DNA of 64,000 nucleotides from Isochrysis galbana (taxonomy: Eukaryota > Haptophyta > Isochrysidales > Isochrysidaceae), in the NCBI GenBank assembly GCA_018136815.1, contig CM030937.1:628553-692552 (forward strand), read 5' to 3'. Position 1 is the first letter of the stretch. Each line of letters begins with the position of its first letter. Below the pieces are notes generated by a model. That model was not told the DNA's origin. It searched no databases and saw nothing but the letters and a program-made list of their open reading frames with translations. The translations under genes and the position numbers were made by a program. This document shows, one piece after another, positions 53,641 to 63,140 of this stretch.

Positions 53641-54240
53641 AGAGAGGGAAAGGGCCGGTGGTGGAGTTCTTACGAAGCTACGCCGTGAGTTCTTCGCTCT
53701 TGGAGGAGCGAACTGCGAGCGCCTTGGGGTGGTCTACAAAGTGCTATGACCGCAGGAGACGCAGATCATCTTACCCTGGTATAGCTCCTTAGTACGAACT
53801 AAGATTATACGTAGTCGTTCAAAGTGGGGGGGGGGGTGTTCCTGCCCGTCGATCGCCAGCTGTATTTTTTTGTACTTTATTTGTTTTTTGTGGCTGCTGG
53901 CGGCGGACCGCGGGACACGCGGTTTGTTGTCTGCGGGTCTTGGGCCAGAGATCCATTGATCAGAGGGAAGGAAAGGGAAGTGGAATAAATAGCTCGTCGG
54001 TCAGCACAAGTGTGAGGATTCCGAAAGAAGATGTATGAGTAAAGTAGTTTAGACAGCAAAAAAATCAGAAGAGAGGGAAGGCAGCAGGAGCCATGTACGC
54101 GGCGCCGACTGCTGATGCCAACATCTTGAGCTGAGCCTCTGCTTGCGTGGATGCATCTGCTTACAGCGGGTATGGCCTGCCCACATTAATGATCTCTCAT
54201 GCCTCCATCCGCTCGGTCCCTCCTGCTCGCCCGACTACAG

Positions 54241-54607
54241 GGCGGCCAGCACGGAGGAGCTGCAAAAGTACTTTGACGAGCATGCTATCCAGGTGAAGCT
54301 CAACGGGTGGCTGAACGAGCTCGTCAAGGTCAAACCGGCCACGCCATACGCGTGGCTCGCGGCTCGCATCCGAGCAGGCGAGGCCATGGGACCCGTGACA
54401 TCAACTACTCCCGCATTGACTCCAGCTGCGTCTGCCGACATCACCGCGCCCCTCACAAAAGCGTGGTCCTACTGCAGCAGCTTCCGAGGAGGAGGAGCGG
54501 CAGTCGCTCCGGCCCCGGGCGGTCGGGCTGCAAGTGGTACCGAAGTTGTATTGACCATTGAAGCGGCCGGGCCGAAAGGCGTGATGCTAGTCATTCGCAA
54601 GTCGTAG
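54241..54607 (+). CDS. RIIa/Dpy-30-like domain protein, 3' exon
   Basis: The frame after a good acceptor (CCGACTACAG|GGCGGCC) reads STEELQKYFDEHAIQVKLNG, then WLNELVKVKPATPYAWLAAR and IRAG. A short helix pair with Y-(F/L)-x-x-H-x-I...L-N-x-L-V-x-x-(K/R)-P-x-x-P-x-x-(F/W)-L-A is the docking/dimerisation fold of RIIa and Dpy-30 proteins and of N-terminal extensions on algal and flagellar proteins. The rest (residues 55-122) is Ala/Gly-rich and ends GPKGVMLVIRKS. The upstream exon is unresolved: ATG 54094 (MYAAPTADANILS) is attractive, but a stop follows before any donor in frame. Exon 2 alone gives 122 codons including the stop. Confidence 0.55.
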
Positions 54608-54964
54608 GGCAGTCGCACCTCCTGAGGACCCTGGCTCTTAGAGCGCGACCGCAAGAATGTTTTCTCTTGGCACCCGATCGGCTGCCAGGTCACCAGTGAG
54701 AAAAGTCAGTTTGGTCACGACTTCGCATGACTAAGCATGGAGCATCACAACACTTGCCGTTGCCTCGTGAGTAGATACCGATGTAAGAAATTGGTGAAAT
54801 GGGGCAATAGCTTGTGGAAGGTCTCTGTCTCTGTGCTCTTCAGTGGTTTTGGTTTTGACTACTAGCTACTGCTATCTCTTACCATAGATGGCTGCTGGTG
54901 TCCCAAACATTCTTGAAGATTTCCGCGAAGCTACTAGGTTCCGCCCCGACTGAGGGGCCCCGTC

Positions 54965-55200
54965 GCCAACGCCCTCATCCTGCTCACACACGAACCTACT
55001 TTTATAAGTGGGGGTCAATGGGGGCCTTGCGCCCCCCTCTCTCCGTCGCGGACACCCCCCGGGGTGGGCCTGTACAATCAACCCCAGCCCCTGGGCAATC
55101 ATCATTCTGGCCCAGACCCCCAGTGGGCGCGGGCCGCGACTCGCACTCCCACGCCCAGCATGGGCCTGCCCTCGAGCCCTCGAGCTAGAGCTAAGAGCTA
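54965..55200 (-). repeat. Family D dispersed repeat, reverse copy
   Basis: Reverse complement matches 39120-39369 over most of its length, including CCCGCGCCCACTGGGGGTCT, GGGGCTGGGGTTGATTGTAC, CCACCCCGGGGGGTGTCCGC and CCCCATTGACCCCCAC, and it retains an undisturbed ACTTATAAAAGTAGG end. Confidence 0.75.
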
Positions 55201-55383
55201 ACTCCCCCCCCATCCCTAGTCGCCCGACAGAGAGAGGACTTCGGGCGGCTCCCACGGCCAGCGAGGCAAACGTGGGAGAGGCAGGGGGGGCCAGGGGGTG
55301 AGCCCCAGCCTCCACTGCCCCCTAAAAATCGCGTGATAAAACCTCAATCAATCTTGACTTGGTGAATTTTCACCCTTAGTAAG
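55201..55383. other. Short spacer
   Basis: GC-rich left half resembling the 42180-42260 and family B bodies (GGGAGAGGCAGGGGGGCCAG), AT-rich right half before the family A target site. Confidence 0.35.
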
Positions 55384-55400
55384 TAAAAGTAAGGCCCTTA

Positions 55401-56541
55401 CAAAACTATTGTTATAGTTTGAACTATGGAGCGTGCCGCGACCGCTCCCGAGCCCCAGGCGACCCTCGCCACCGCGCCCCGCCTGGGACGCCCCATGCCG
55501 CCCGAGGCGGCTCGTCAGAAAGCCCTCTCAGAGCCCATCCAACCCATCCAAACCACACCCGCGCAAGCGCGCGGGGTGGCGAGCACTGGCACCGAAAAGG
55601 TTGCCACCATGGCTCTGCGCATCATGCAGGGGGTCTTTGAGACCCCCTCCTACAGTGGGAAACCTTCCCACCCCAAGAGCACCTCATGTGGGAGGGTAGC
55701 TCAGCTGCCCTCCCCATGGTGGAAACCTCTACCATCAGTGCACCCAACATGGGAGGGCACTTCACAACCATCAACCCCATACGGAGAGCACCCCATGCCT
55801 CTGTTTTCCAACTTGTTGACACAATTCTCGTCTTCACCCCACTCTTGTGGGCCACTAGTACCAATCACTCAGTGCCCTGCCTTGGGCCCTCTTTCAACAC
55901 TAGACTCCCTCTCCCACTCCCCCTTCACACTTCAACCAACCCAAACAGCACGAACCCCCCCGCCCTCTGTTCAAAGCACCAAAAATTTCAATTCAAGACA
56001 CATGTTGATACACTTCCCATTTTCACCCCGCGCTTGTGGGCCACAAGTACCTACAACCCAGTGCCCTGCCTTGGGCCCTCTTTCAACACTTCACTCCATC
56101 TCCCATTCCCTCATCCCACTACAACCAACCCAAAAAGCACAAACCTCCTCGCCCTCGGTTTCAAACACCAAAAATTTCGACTCAAGACCAGAGGGAGGAC
56201 ATGTCTTGAGGCGGCGTCGCTGCCCATGCCTAGCGCAAGGGTATAGCGCCTCCACTCAAACATCTCCTTCCCCAAAGCTCCTCTTTGAGGAGTTGCTCCT
56301 CACCCTCCCATTAGGCCCCCTTGCCTGCGAGACCAGAACAGGATCCTGGCGTGGGGGGCTGTTTGAGTGTGGAGGGAGGGGTGCTCCGGCTAGCGCAGGT
56401 AGTAAGCTAGTGAAGAGCTGGGTGGCATAAGGGGGAAGGGTGTATGCGCTCGCCGCGGCAGGGAGTCCTGTCTTGTGTGCGCGCTAGTCCCGTGCCTTTG
56501 CCGCGCCGCGACCCATAAAAATTTGTTAAAAATAAAAAAAA
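55401..56541 (+). mobile_element. Family A retroposon, complete copy 1
   Basis: 1141 bp between duplicated TAAAAGTAAGGCCCTTA (55384-55400 and 56542-56558). The 5' end has the palindrome AACTAT-TGTT-ATAGTT, an ATG 25 bp in, one ORF to 56430, and a 3' part ending CGCGACCCATAAAAATTTGT then A-rich. Long target duplications and an A-rich tail place it with LINE-mobilised elements. It encodes no RT. Confidence 0.9.
55426..56430 (+). CDS. Family A element ORF, copy 1
   Basis: 334 residues, MERAATAPEPQATLATAPRL start, KLVKSWVA end. Pro/Ser/Thr-rich. Residues about 142-270 hold an in-frame 63-residue (189-bp) internal duplication around CGP(L/Q)VP(I/T)TQCPALGP. A basic segment GGHVLRRRRCPCLAQGYS and a Leu-rich stretch FEELLLTLPLGPLACETRTG follow. 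No domain is recognised. The N-terminal MERA and the position right after the 5' hairpin relate it to the first ORF of family B LINEs. The same frame is open in the other copies, which argues that it is translated, or was until recently. Confidence 0.6.
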   Translation: MERAATAPEPQATLATAPRLGRPMPPEAARQKALSEPIQPIQTTPAQARGVASTGTEKVATMALRIMQGVFETPSYSGKPSHPKSTSCGRVAQLPSPWWKPLPSVHPTWEGTSQPSTPYGEHPMPLFSNLLTQFSSSPHSCGPLVPITQCPALGPLSTLDSLSHSPFTLQPTQTARTPPPSVQSTKNFNSRHMLIHFPFSPRACGPQVPTTQCPALGPLSTLHSISHSLIPLQPTQKAQTSSPSVSNTKNFDSRPEGGHVLRRRRCPCLAQGYSASTQTSPSPKLLFEELLLTLPLGPLACETRTGSWRGGLFECGGRGAPASAGSKLVKSWVA

Positions 56542-56558
56542 TAAAAGTAAGGCCCTTA

Positions 56559-56702
56559 GAAGTTAAAAGGCGTGTTTGTGTTTGACCGCCCTACCAGAGG
56601 GCAGGGGCTGTGGTTGATTGTACGGGCCCACCCCGGGGGGTGTCCGCGGTGGACAGAGGGGGGCGCGAGGCCCCCATTGACCCCTACTTATAAAAGTAGG
56701 TT
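56559..56702 (+). repeat. hAT-like end joined to a family D partial copy
   Basis: 56559-56593 (GAAGTTAAAAGGCGTGTTTG, then TGTTTGACCGCCCTA) is the terminal motif also found at 18745-18771 and 44748-44761. It is followed at once by the second half of a family D repeat (CCAGAGGGCAGGGGCTGTGG to CTTATAAAAGTAGG). Confidence 0.55.
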
Positions 56703-56802
56703 GAGATTCGTATTCGTATGGGTCGTAGGGGTGCATATGCGCGTATTTGTCTAGTGACAACACACGTCATGGCGTACGGGCAAGTGCGCTGAGGGGTGAC
56801 GT

Positions 56803-56860
56803 GATAGTACCGGGCTAGTGGGAGTAGTGGTACTAACGCTCAGTTGTTTTATTATTAAGA
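56803..56860 (+). repeat. Family E short repeat
   Basis: GTACCGGGCTAGTGGGAGTA, GTGGTACTAACGCTCAGTTG, TTTTATTATT: the plus-strand version of the repeats at 22626-22670, 22780-22850 and 28440-28480. Function and full extent unknown. Confidence 0.5.
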
Positions 56861-57550
56861 GAGGGAGAGGGGGGGTTTGCACCCCCACCCGATGACCCGA
56901 TGGAGTGCGGTGAGAAAAGGGCCTTGCTTGCAGAGGGGCGGCTAGCGCCAGAGGGAGAGAGAAGGGATTGACCCAAGGCCGAGGAGAGTATCCCAGGTGG
57001 CGCAAGCCACTCGAGCCGCGGTCATTTCTTTCTCGAGGACGGCTCACGGCGCGAAATGGTGGGGGTGAGGGCCGAAGGGCCGTTCTTCTTGGTTGACGAG
57101 AGTTCCTAGGAGCGAGAAGGGACGCGGGGGGCGGGGCTGCGGAAAGGCTGTGCAGGGCCGCGCGTGTGGTGAGGATATTAAGACGTTTTTACATATACTA
57201 TAATATCAAAGTAAATATACATGTATGCTACATATGATGCATGCTTTTACCGCCAGTTATAATAGTAGTACCAAGTACCAAGGCCTCGATAGACACGACC
57301 GCGTCGACGCATGCATCGCTAGAACGTGTTGCGCGGACAAGGTATTGCTGGATCATTCTTAGAATACCCTAACGTCGAGGAAAAGATGGCATAGGCTGCT
57401 GATAACATCACCTCGCGAAAATAGAATGCAATCGCAGTCGCATGCGACACGAGTTCAAGTGGCGCATCGCACTTTACAAAGGATTTGAAGCTCATCTCTT
57501 CGTGCGTTGACCCCACCGTATGCCCAGACGTACGCCGACCGGCCGGCTCA
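56861..57550. other. Spacer, 3' flank of the minus-strand gene
   Basis: 57130-57200 holds a diverged family B tail (GGGCCGCGCGTGTGGTGAGG, ATATTAAGACGTTTTTAC). Otherwise nothing recognised. Confidence 0.4.
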
Positions 57551-57988
57551 TTACAATTGGAAAATAATCTCTTGACAACTACCGCACTGTTGAATTCTCG
57601 GTGGATCAATTGTGTAGCTCTTCACTAATACTTCTCCTTGTGCTCGCTGTGCATACGCCGCGGCAGCTGCTCTGCGCTCCAGCTTCTTCTCCTGCTCTTC
57701 TTGCTGCAGCATTTGGCGTGCACGGTCCTCGTCCTTCTTAGTAGACGTCGTCAATGTGTTAGCAATACGGTGTCGATGTGCCTCATCTTCTTCCTGCTGA
57801 AGACGGAATGCTAGCGCTTCATCTGCTCGCAGCCGCTCCTCTGCCCCACTAAAAGGATTTCTCCCGCGCTCGTCGAGTGCTTGTGCATGCAGTTGTGCGG
57901 CGAGTGCAACAGTTGCCTCATCCTCACCCATCTGCTCTGCTTCCCATTGTGCCTGAAGCTGAGCTGCAAGAGCCTCATCCGCTTCCAT
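57551..57988 (-). CDS. Protein with repeated acidic helical motifs (UIM-like)
   Basis: 145 residues from ATG 57988. Three related segments, EADEALAAQLQAQWEAEQ, DEATVALAAQLHAQ and RADEALAFRLQQEEDEAH, follow the pattern acidic-x-x-A-x-x-L-Q, like ubiquitin-interacting motifs or the helices in front of RING domains. Then comes a charged coil (DEDRARQMLQQEEQEKKLER) and a C-terminal QQCGSCQEIIFQL with one CxxC pair, which may be the start of a zinc-binding module that is cut or continues in an unseen exon. An upstream GTACTGCAG could be an acceptor for a longer N-terminus (about 58075). Ubiquitin binding is inference only. Confidence 0.6.
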   Translation of the reverse strand: MEADEALAAQLQAQWEAEQMGEDEATVALAAQLHAQALDERGRNPFSGAEERLRADEALAFRLQQEEDEAHRHRIANTLTTSTKKDEDRARQMLQQEEQEKKLERRAAAAAYAQRAQGEVLVKSYTIDPPRIQQCGSCQEIIFQL

Positions 57989-58346
57989 CTCGTCGCGACG
58001 TGGGCTGCTGGGACACTGAGACGCGACCACATCCGCGCAAACCGACGAAAACCGCCGACGGCGTGCAGGATTCACCTGCAGTACTTCAACTGCAATCAGT
58101 ATTCAGACATCTTTGTTTTTTTTGACTCCATGCGGGTGAGAGGGGGCACGGGGGCACGGGGGGGGGGGGGGGGGGGGGGGGGGGGGCGGGGGGGGGGCAA
58201 GCGCGATGCGTGAATAGAGGGGGTGGGACCGATGGCGGCAAGGTGTTAGCGCCTACAGTAAGGGTGCACCATTAAGAAAACAGGGATTTTTGCCTTCTAC
58301 ATTTTCTACATAAGCCGACTCCCACACCTTGATAGTTTCTTAGAAG

Positions 58347-59482
58347 AAAACTATTGTTATAGTTTGACCTATGGAGCGTGCCGCGACCGCTTCCGAGCCC
58401 CAGGCGACCCTCGCCACCGCGCCCCACCTGGGACGCCCCACGCCGCCCGAGGCGGCTCGTCAGAAAGCCCTCTCAGAGCCCATCCAACCCATCCAAACCA
58501 CACCCGCGCAAGCGCGCGGGGTGGCGAGCACTGGCACCGAACAGGTTGCCACCATGGCTCTGCGTAGCATGCAGGGGGTCTTGGAGACCCCCTCCAACAG
58601 TGGGAAACCCTCCCACCCCAAGAGCACCTCATGTGGGAGGGCAGCTCAGCTGCCCTCCCCATGGTGGAAACCTCTGCCATCAGTGCACCCAACATGGGAG
58701 GGCACTTCACAACCATCAATCTCCTACGGAGAGCACCCTAAGCCTCTGTTTTCCATGTTGAGTCACTTCTCGTTTTCACCCCGCTCCTTTGGGCCACAAG
58801 AACCTACAACTCAGTGCCCTGCCTTGGGCACTCCTTCAACACTTGACTCCCTCTCCCACTCTCCCTTCCCTCTACAACCAACCCAAGTAGCACGACCCCC
58901 CTCGCCCTCTGTTCAAAGCACCAAAAATTTCAACTCAAGACTCATGTTGATACACCTCTCGTTTTCACCCCACTCTTGTGGGCCACAATCACCTACAACT
59001 CAGTGCCCTGCCTTGGGCCCTCTTCCAACACTTCACTCCCTCTCCCACTCCCTCTTGGAACTACAAGCAACCCAAGAAGCACAACCCCCCTCGCCCTCTG
59101 TTTCAAGCACCAAAAATTTCGACTTAAGACAAGAGGGAGGATATGTCTTGAGGCGGCGTCGCTGCCCATGCCTAGCGCAAGGGTATAGCGCCCCCACTCA
59201 GACATCTCCTTCCCCACAGCTCCTCTCTGAGGAGTTGCTCCTCTCCCTCCCATTAGGCCCCCTTGCCTGCGAGACCAAAACAGGATCCTGGCGTGGGGGG
59301 CTGTTTGAGTGTGGAGGGAGGGGCGCTCCAGCTAGCGCAGGTAGAAAGCTAGTGAAGAGCTGGGTGGCATAAGGGGGAAGGGTGCTTGCGCTTGCCGCGG
59401 CAGGGAGTCCTGTCTTGAGTTAGCGCTAGTTCCGTTCCTTTGCCGCGCCGCGACCCATAAAAATTTGTTAAAAATTTAAAAT
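58347..59482 (+). mobile_element. Family A retroposon, complete copy 2
   Basis: 1136 bp between duplicated TTGATAGTTTCTTAGAAG (58329-58346 and 59483-59500), 18 bp and perfect. Same 5' palindrome, ORF and A/T-rich tail as copy 1. Inserted into the mariner-like MITE. Confidence 0.9.
58371..59372 (+). CDS. Family A element ORF, copy 2
   Basis: 333 residues, from MERAATASEPQATLATAPHL to RKLVKSWVA, uninterrupted. It differs from copy 1 at many positions, and the length differs by exactly one codon, yet it keeps the frame, the 63-residue internal duplication and the basic and Leu-rich C-terminal segments. No known domain. Confidence 0.6.
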   Translation: MERAATASEPQATLATAPHLGRPTPPEAARQKALSEPIQPIQTTPAQARGVASTGTEQVATMALRSMQGVLETPSNSGKPSHPKSTSCGRAAQLPSPWWKPLPSVHPTWEGTSQPSISYGEHPKPLFSMLSHFSFSPRSFGPQEPTTQCPALGTPSTLDSLSHSPFPLQPTQVARPPSPSVQSTKNFNSRLMLIHLSFSPHSCGPQSPTTQCPALGPLPTLHSLSHSLLELQATQEAQPPSPSVSSTKNFDLRQEGGYVLRRRRCPCLAQGYSAPTQTSPSPQLLSEELLLSLPLGPLACETKTGSWRGGLFECGGRGAPASAGRKLVKSWVA

Positions 59483-59965
59483 TTGATAGTTTCTTAGAAG
59501 CCGCGTGGTCTTTACTATTTACTATGTTTTCTTAATTTAATGATGTATCTTCTAGGGCGCCAAAGCGCCAAAAGCCCGTTCCCCGCCCGCCCCCGCCCCC
59601 CGCGCCCCCGCCTCGCGCCCCGCCGCGCCGGTGTTGTGCTTTATATGTGTGTATACATATTCAAGCAGCCGAGGGCAGAAGGAAGGCGCAAAAGTATAAG
59701 TGCGAAGTGCCCCTGCGGCCCATGGCCAACGAATGGCCACTAATGACCACAACAATCGGCTGACGGCCCGCTACACGGCGACAACGACAACTTGCAACTT
59801 GCTTGGCCCGCCGGCGAGGCCCGCAGCGCATAGAAGTTTTCTTGCGCTGAGTTTCTTATCCTCAGGTGGAGGCCTCTCACTTCAGCTCCATTTCTTATCG
59901 CTAGATGGCCAATTTGCTTCTAGGTTTTCTTAATGGGGGGGTTTCTTAATGGTGCCCCCTTACTG

Positions 59966-60464
59966 TATCATGACGGCGACGTCGGAATAACTCTTTACTG
60001 CCAGGCCGAAGCACCAAGACATAGGGCGGTCAAACAGTGATCTATAACTACTAACATGTGGGGGGGGCTGCATTTTTTGACCTCAATTTGACCGTCCTCC
60101 CAAGCCCACAAAAAACTCCACGGGGGCTCATCTGTCACCTGCCGCCACGAAAAATTCCCGAGGAAAAGGGTGAGTTTTACCGCCCCCCTCGCCCCCCCCC
60201 GCTGCCCGCTGCTGTCGGAGCGAAGCTCGTTTCTGTCGAACACGCAGCAGCAGATCGCAAGCCAAGAGGGGGTTGACCGCGAGGGCGGTATCCTCAATGA
60301 TCTCGTCGAGAAGGGCGGAGAACCTTGCGTTGCCCGTGTCGGGCCCGGAGGCGGCAGCCACAAGGTTGGCGAAGATGCACCTGCAGTTCCTGCACTCTCA
60401 CCTTCACCTGCACCATCACTGAAGAAAAAACTTCGGACCAGCACCTTCCCAGTTGGAAATTTTT
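59966..60464. other. Spacer with a hAT-type end
   Basis: TAGGGCGGTCAAACAGTG at 60022 is the reverse of the ends at 18771, 44761 and 56593. A minus-strand frame at 60361-60128 (NARFSALLDEIIEDTALAVN) looks protein-like, but I cannot assign it. No gene is called. Confidence 0.35.
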
Positions 60465-62130
60465 TTTATTAACCATCAACCCCATACGGAGAGCACCCCA
60501 TGCCTCTGTTTTCCAACTTGTTGACACAATTCTCGTCTTCACCCCACTGTTGTGGGCCACTAGTACCAATAATCACTCAGTGCCCTGCCTTGGGCCCTCT
60601 TTCAACACTAGACTCCCTCTCCCACTCCCCCTTCACACTTCAACCAACCCAAACAGCACGAACCCCCCCGCCCTCTGTTCAAAGCACCAAAAATTTCGAT
60701 TCAAGACACATGTTGATACACTTCCCGTTTTCACCCCACGCTTGTGGGCCACAAGTACCTACAACTCAGTGCCCTGCCTTGGGCCCTCTTTCAACACTTC
60801 ACTCCATCTCCCACTCCCTCATCCCACTACAACCAACCCAAGAAGCAAGAAGCACAAACCCCCTCGCCCTCGGTTTCAAACAAGAGGGAGGACATGTCTT
60901 GAGGCGGCGTCGCTGCCCATGCCTAGCGCAAGGGTATAGCGCCCCCACTCAAACATCTCCTTCCCCAAAGCTCCTCTTTGAGGAGTTGCTCCTCACCCTC
61001 CCATTAGGCCCCCTTGCCTGCGAGACCAGAACAGGATCTTGGCGTGGGGGGCTGTTTGAGTGTGGAGGGAGGGGTGCTCCGGCTAGCGCAGGTAGTAAGC
61101 TAGTGAAGAGCTGGGTGGCATAAGGGGGAAGGGTGCTTGCGCTCGCCGCGGCAGGGAGTCCTGTCTTGTGTGCGCGCTAGTTAGGGCTTGGCGGAAATGT
61201 CTCGTTTTTTCAGCCCAAATGTCTCTCAGAAATGGGCGAGACATGTCTCGTCCTGCAGCCCAAATAATGTCTCGTAAAATGTCTTGCAATTCAGTTTTTT
61301 TTTCGTGGTGCGCAGCGCTTGTGGGCGCGTTGGGCGGTAGGGTGTTTGCTCATTCAGCCATCTCAAGCCATCTATAGACGATAGAGATAGCGTTGCAAAT
61401 ACGCAAATATATACCTTCTTAAAGCTCTCAAATCACATATACATACACTCTACACTAACCACCTCACACCTTACTCATCAAACACCACGCTTGTTGCTAT
61501 TGTAGCGCAACATCACAGACGCTTCAATCTGGTCAGACAAAGACGGAGCACGAACAGAAGGAAACATACATGCAACATGCAAGCAATGAGAACACACGTT
61601 CACAAGAGCTCGCTGCTCTCGCCGTCGCTCGCCTCGTCCGAGTCGTCGTTCAGGGCGACCTCCTCCTCCTCTTCCACATTCTCCCCATCGGTCTTGTCCA
61701 TGTCATCAACGAGAAATTGTGAACTTGAGGCGCGCGTTGTGCGGCGTGCTGATCCTGCGCGAAGGCGAAGGGCCGCGATGAAGTGAGTGTGGAAGAGGAG
61801 ACAAGGGCTGGTGCGTGGCGCGTGGGACATGCAGACATGCAGTGTACAAGCAGGCTGGAGGGGCTGGGGAGTGAGCTCACATGGGCCGGCCATTGAGCGC
61901 GCCGACGCGCACGCGTGCACGCGTAGTGACAGATTTGTTTTTGGAATGACAGTTTTGTTTTTGGACAGAGCGGCCTCACCAGCCCAAATGTCTCGACATG
62001 TCTCGAGACATCTCTTTGGCGAAAATCCGCCCAAATGTCTAAAAGAATGTCTAGACATTTCTGCCAAGCCCTAGCGCTAGTCCCGTTCCTTTGCCGCGCC
62101 GCGACCCATAAAAATTTGTTAAAAATTAAA
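60465..62130 (+). mobile_element. Family A copy 3, 5'-truncated and split by a hAT element
   Basis: Family A sequence from CCATCAACCCCATACGGAGA to the tail, in two parts: 60465-61181 and 62082-62130. The hAT element at 61182 sits between. The ORF frame stays open to KLVKSWVA (stop 61123), although this copy has a 3-bp insertion and two further indels (+7 and -22) that together keep the frame. Confidence 0.85.
61182..62073 (+). mobile_element. Non-autonomous hAT element with 8-bp TSD
   Basis: 892 bp. Ends TAGGGCTTGGCGGAAATGTC and GACATTTCTGCCAAGCCCTA are 21-bp inverted repeats with one mismatch; GCGCTAGT flanks both sides (61174-61181, 62074-62081). Subterminal GACATGTCTCG repeats occur at both ends. 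On the minus strand, 61720-61600 codes an acidic C-terminus (QFLVDDMDKTDGENVEEEEE to SSELL) that may be the last exon of the parent transposase; the catalytic part is deleted. The host element is family A copy 3, so this insertion is younger. Confidence 0.9.
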
Positions 62131-62474
62131 TTATGTTATGTCGAACACGCGATGACTACAGGCTCATAGGCAGAGGGCCGTTCGATCGAGCCGGCAGCTG
62201 ACGCGGTCGTGGAAGGATCGTTGTTTGTTGCTTGCGGGAAGATGTTTGAAAGGTCGTAGTAAGAGTCGGGTCTGACAGTGTCTGCCATCGAGCGCTACGA
62301 GCGATGAAGTAGACTGAAGGTCGGAGGATTGCGACGCGTGGCGTCGGAGAGTAGAGATGATGCTAGCTAGCGAGCTAGTGGAAGAGAAGGAGAATGAGAA
62401 TGAGAGCTTCTTAGGTCCGAGGTAGACACGGGAGACTACAGCACATGGACTCAAAAAGTCTGAGGGCGCAGAAC
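62131..62474. other. Spacer
   Basis: 62416-62470 repeats 27797-27853 (TAGACACGGGAGACTACAGC and onward). Nothing else recognised. Confidence 0.4.
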
Positions 62475-62975
62475 CCAGAGGCTCGGGAGCGCCAGCGAGG
62501 GAGAGGCAGGGGAGGCCATGGCCCAGCCCCCGGCCAACCTCCTCTGCCCCCTGAGCTGGCCTCCAGGGGCCGCCAGAGGGCAGCTGGAGGCCTGCCGCAG
62601 GCGCGCCATCGCGCGTGCCGCAGGAGAGGGGAGAGAGAGCGCGGAGAAGGGGGTGGGCGCGAGCGAGAGCTCCGCCCACCGGAAAATCGGTAAGTCTCGC
62701 GCCTGTTTACAGGATAAGACGAGACAGAGTCGGCCGCCCACTCGGAGACACAGGAGGAAGGGGGGGGAAAGATCACCGGGGGGGGGCGCGGGCCACCGGA
62801 CCATATCTAAGCCGTCCACCCCAATCCCCCTAGTAGTGTACGGGGGGAGCCGCCTGATGGCGGGGGGAGAAGGGCCGGGGAATGGGGGTGTAGAGAGTAT
62901 GCTACGTGCTACTTGTAGCAGTGGGTAGTGGTTCCATTCGCCGCTAGTGCGGTAAGACTATTAAAAGGTTTTTTT
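62475..62975 (+). mobile_element. Family B short form, 5'-truncated, plus strand
   Basis: Matches the 3' two thirds of 4832-5586 in the opposite orientation: GAGGCTCGGGAGCGCCAGCG to CATTCGCCGCTAGTGCGGTA, then AGACTATTAAAAGG and a T run. No target duplication is identifiable. Confidence 0.8.
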
Positions 62976-63029
62976 TAGAATCGCAAACAACTTCATCTAA
63001 AACAAAAAGGTCGATCGCGGATGCGACAC

Positions 63030-63140
63030 TCAGCCCCTGCCAGCAGGCAGGGGCTGAGGATGAGCAGTGTGCAGGCCCACACAGGGGTTGTCTGCGATGG
63101 AGGAAGGGGGGAGCGCGGCCCCCATGACCCTATCAGTTTT
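63030..63140 (+). repeat. Family D dispersed repeat, partial
   Basis: CAGGCAGGGGCTGAGGATGA, CAGGCCCACACAGGGGTTGT and GCGCGGCCCCCATGACCC match the second half of family D with more divergence than the other copies. Confidence 0.6.

Larger units (their letters stand above)
58256..59965 (+). mobile_element. Mariner-like MITE split by family A copy 2
   Basis: Inverted ends CAGTAAGGGTGCACCATTAA (left) and the reverse complement of CAGTAAGGGGGCACCATTAA (right), about 26 bp with one or two mismatches, flanked by TA on both sides (58254-58255, 59966-59967). CAGT ends with a TA duplication are the Tc1/mariner pattern. Without the family A copy (58347-59500 with one duplication) it is about 556 bp, with no transposase. 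The right side repeats the TTTCTTAATG motif. Confidence 0.75.
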
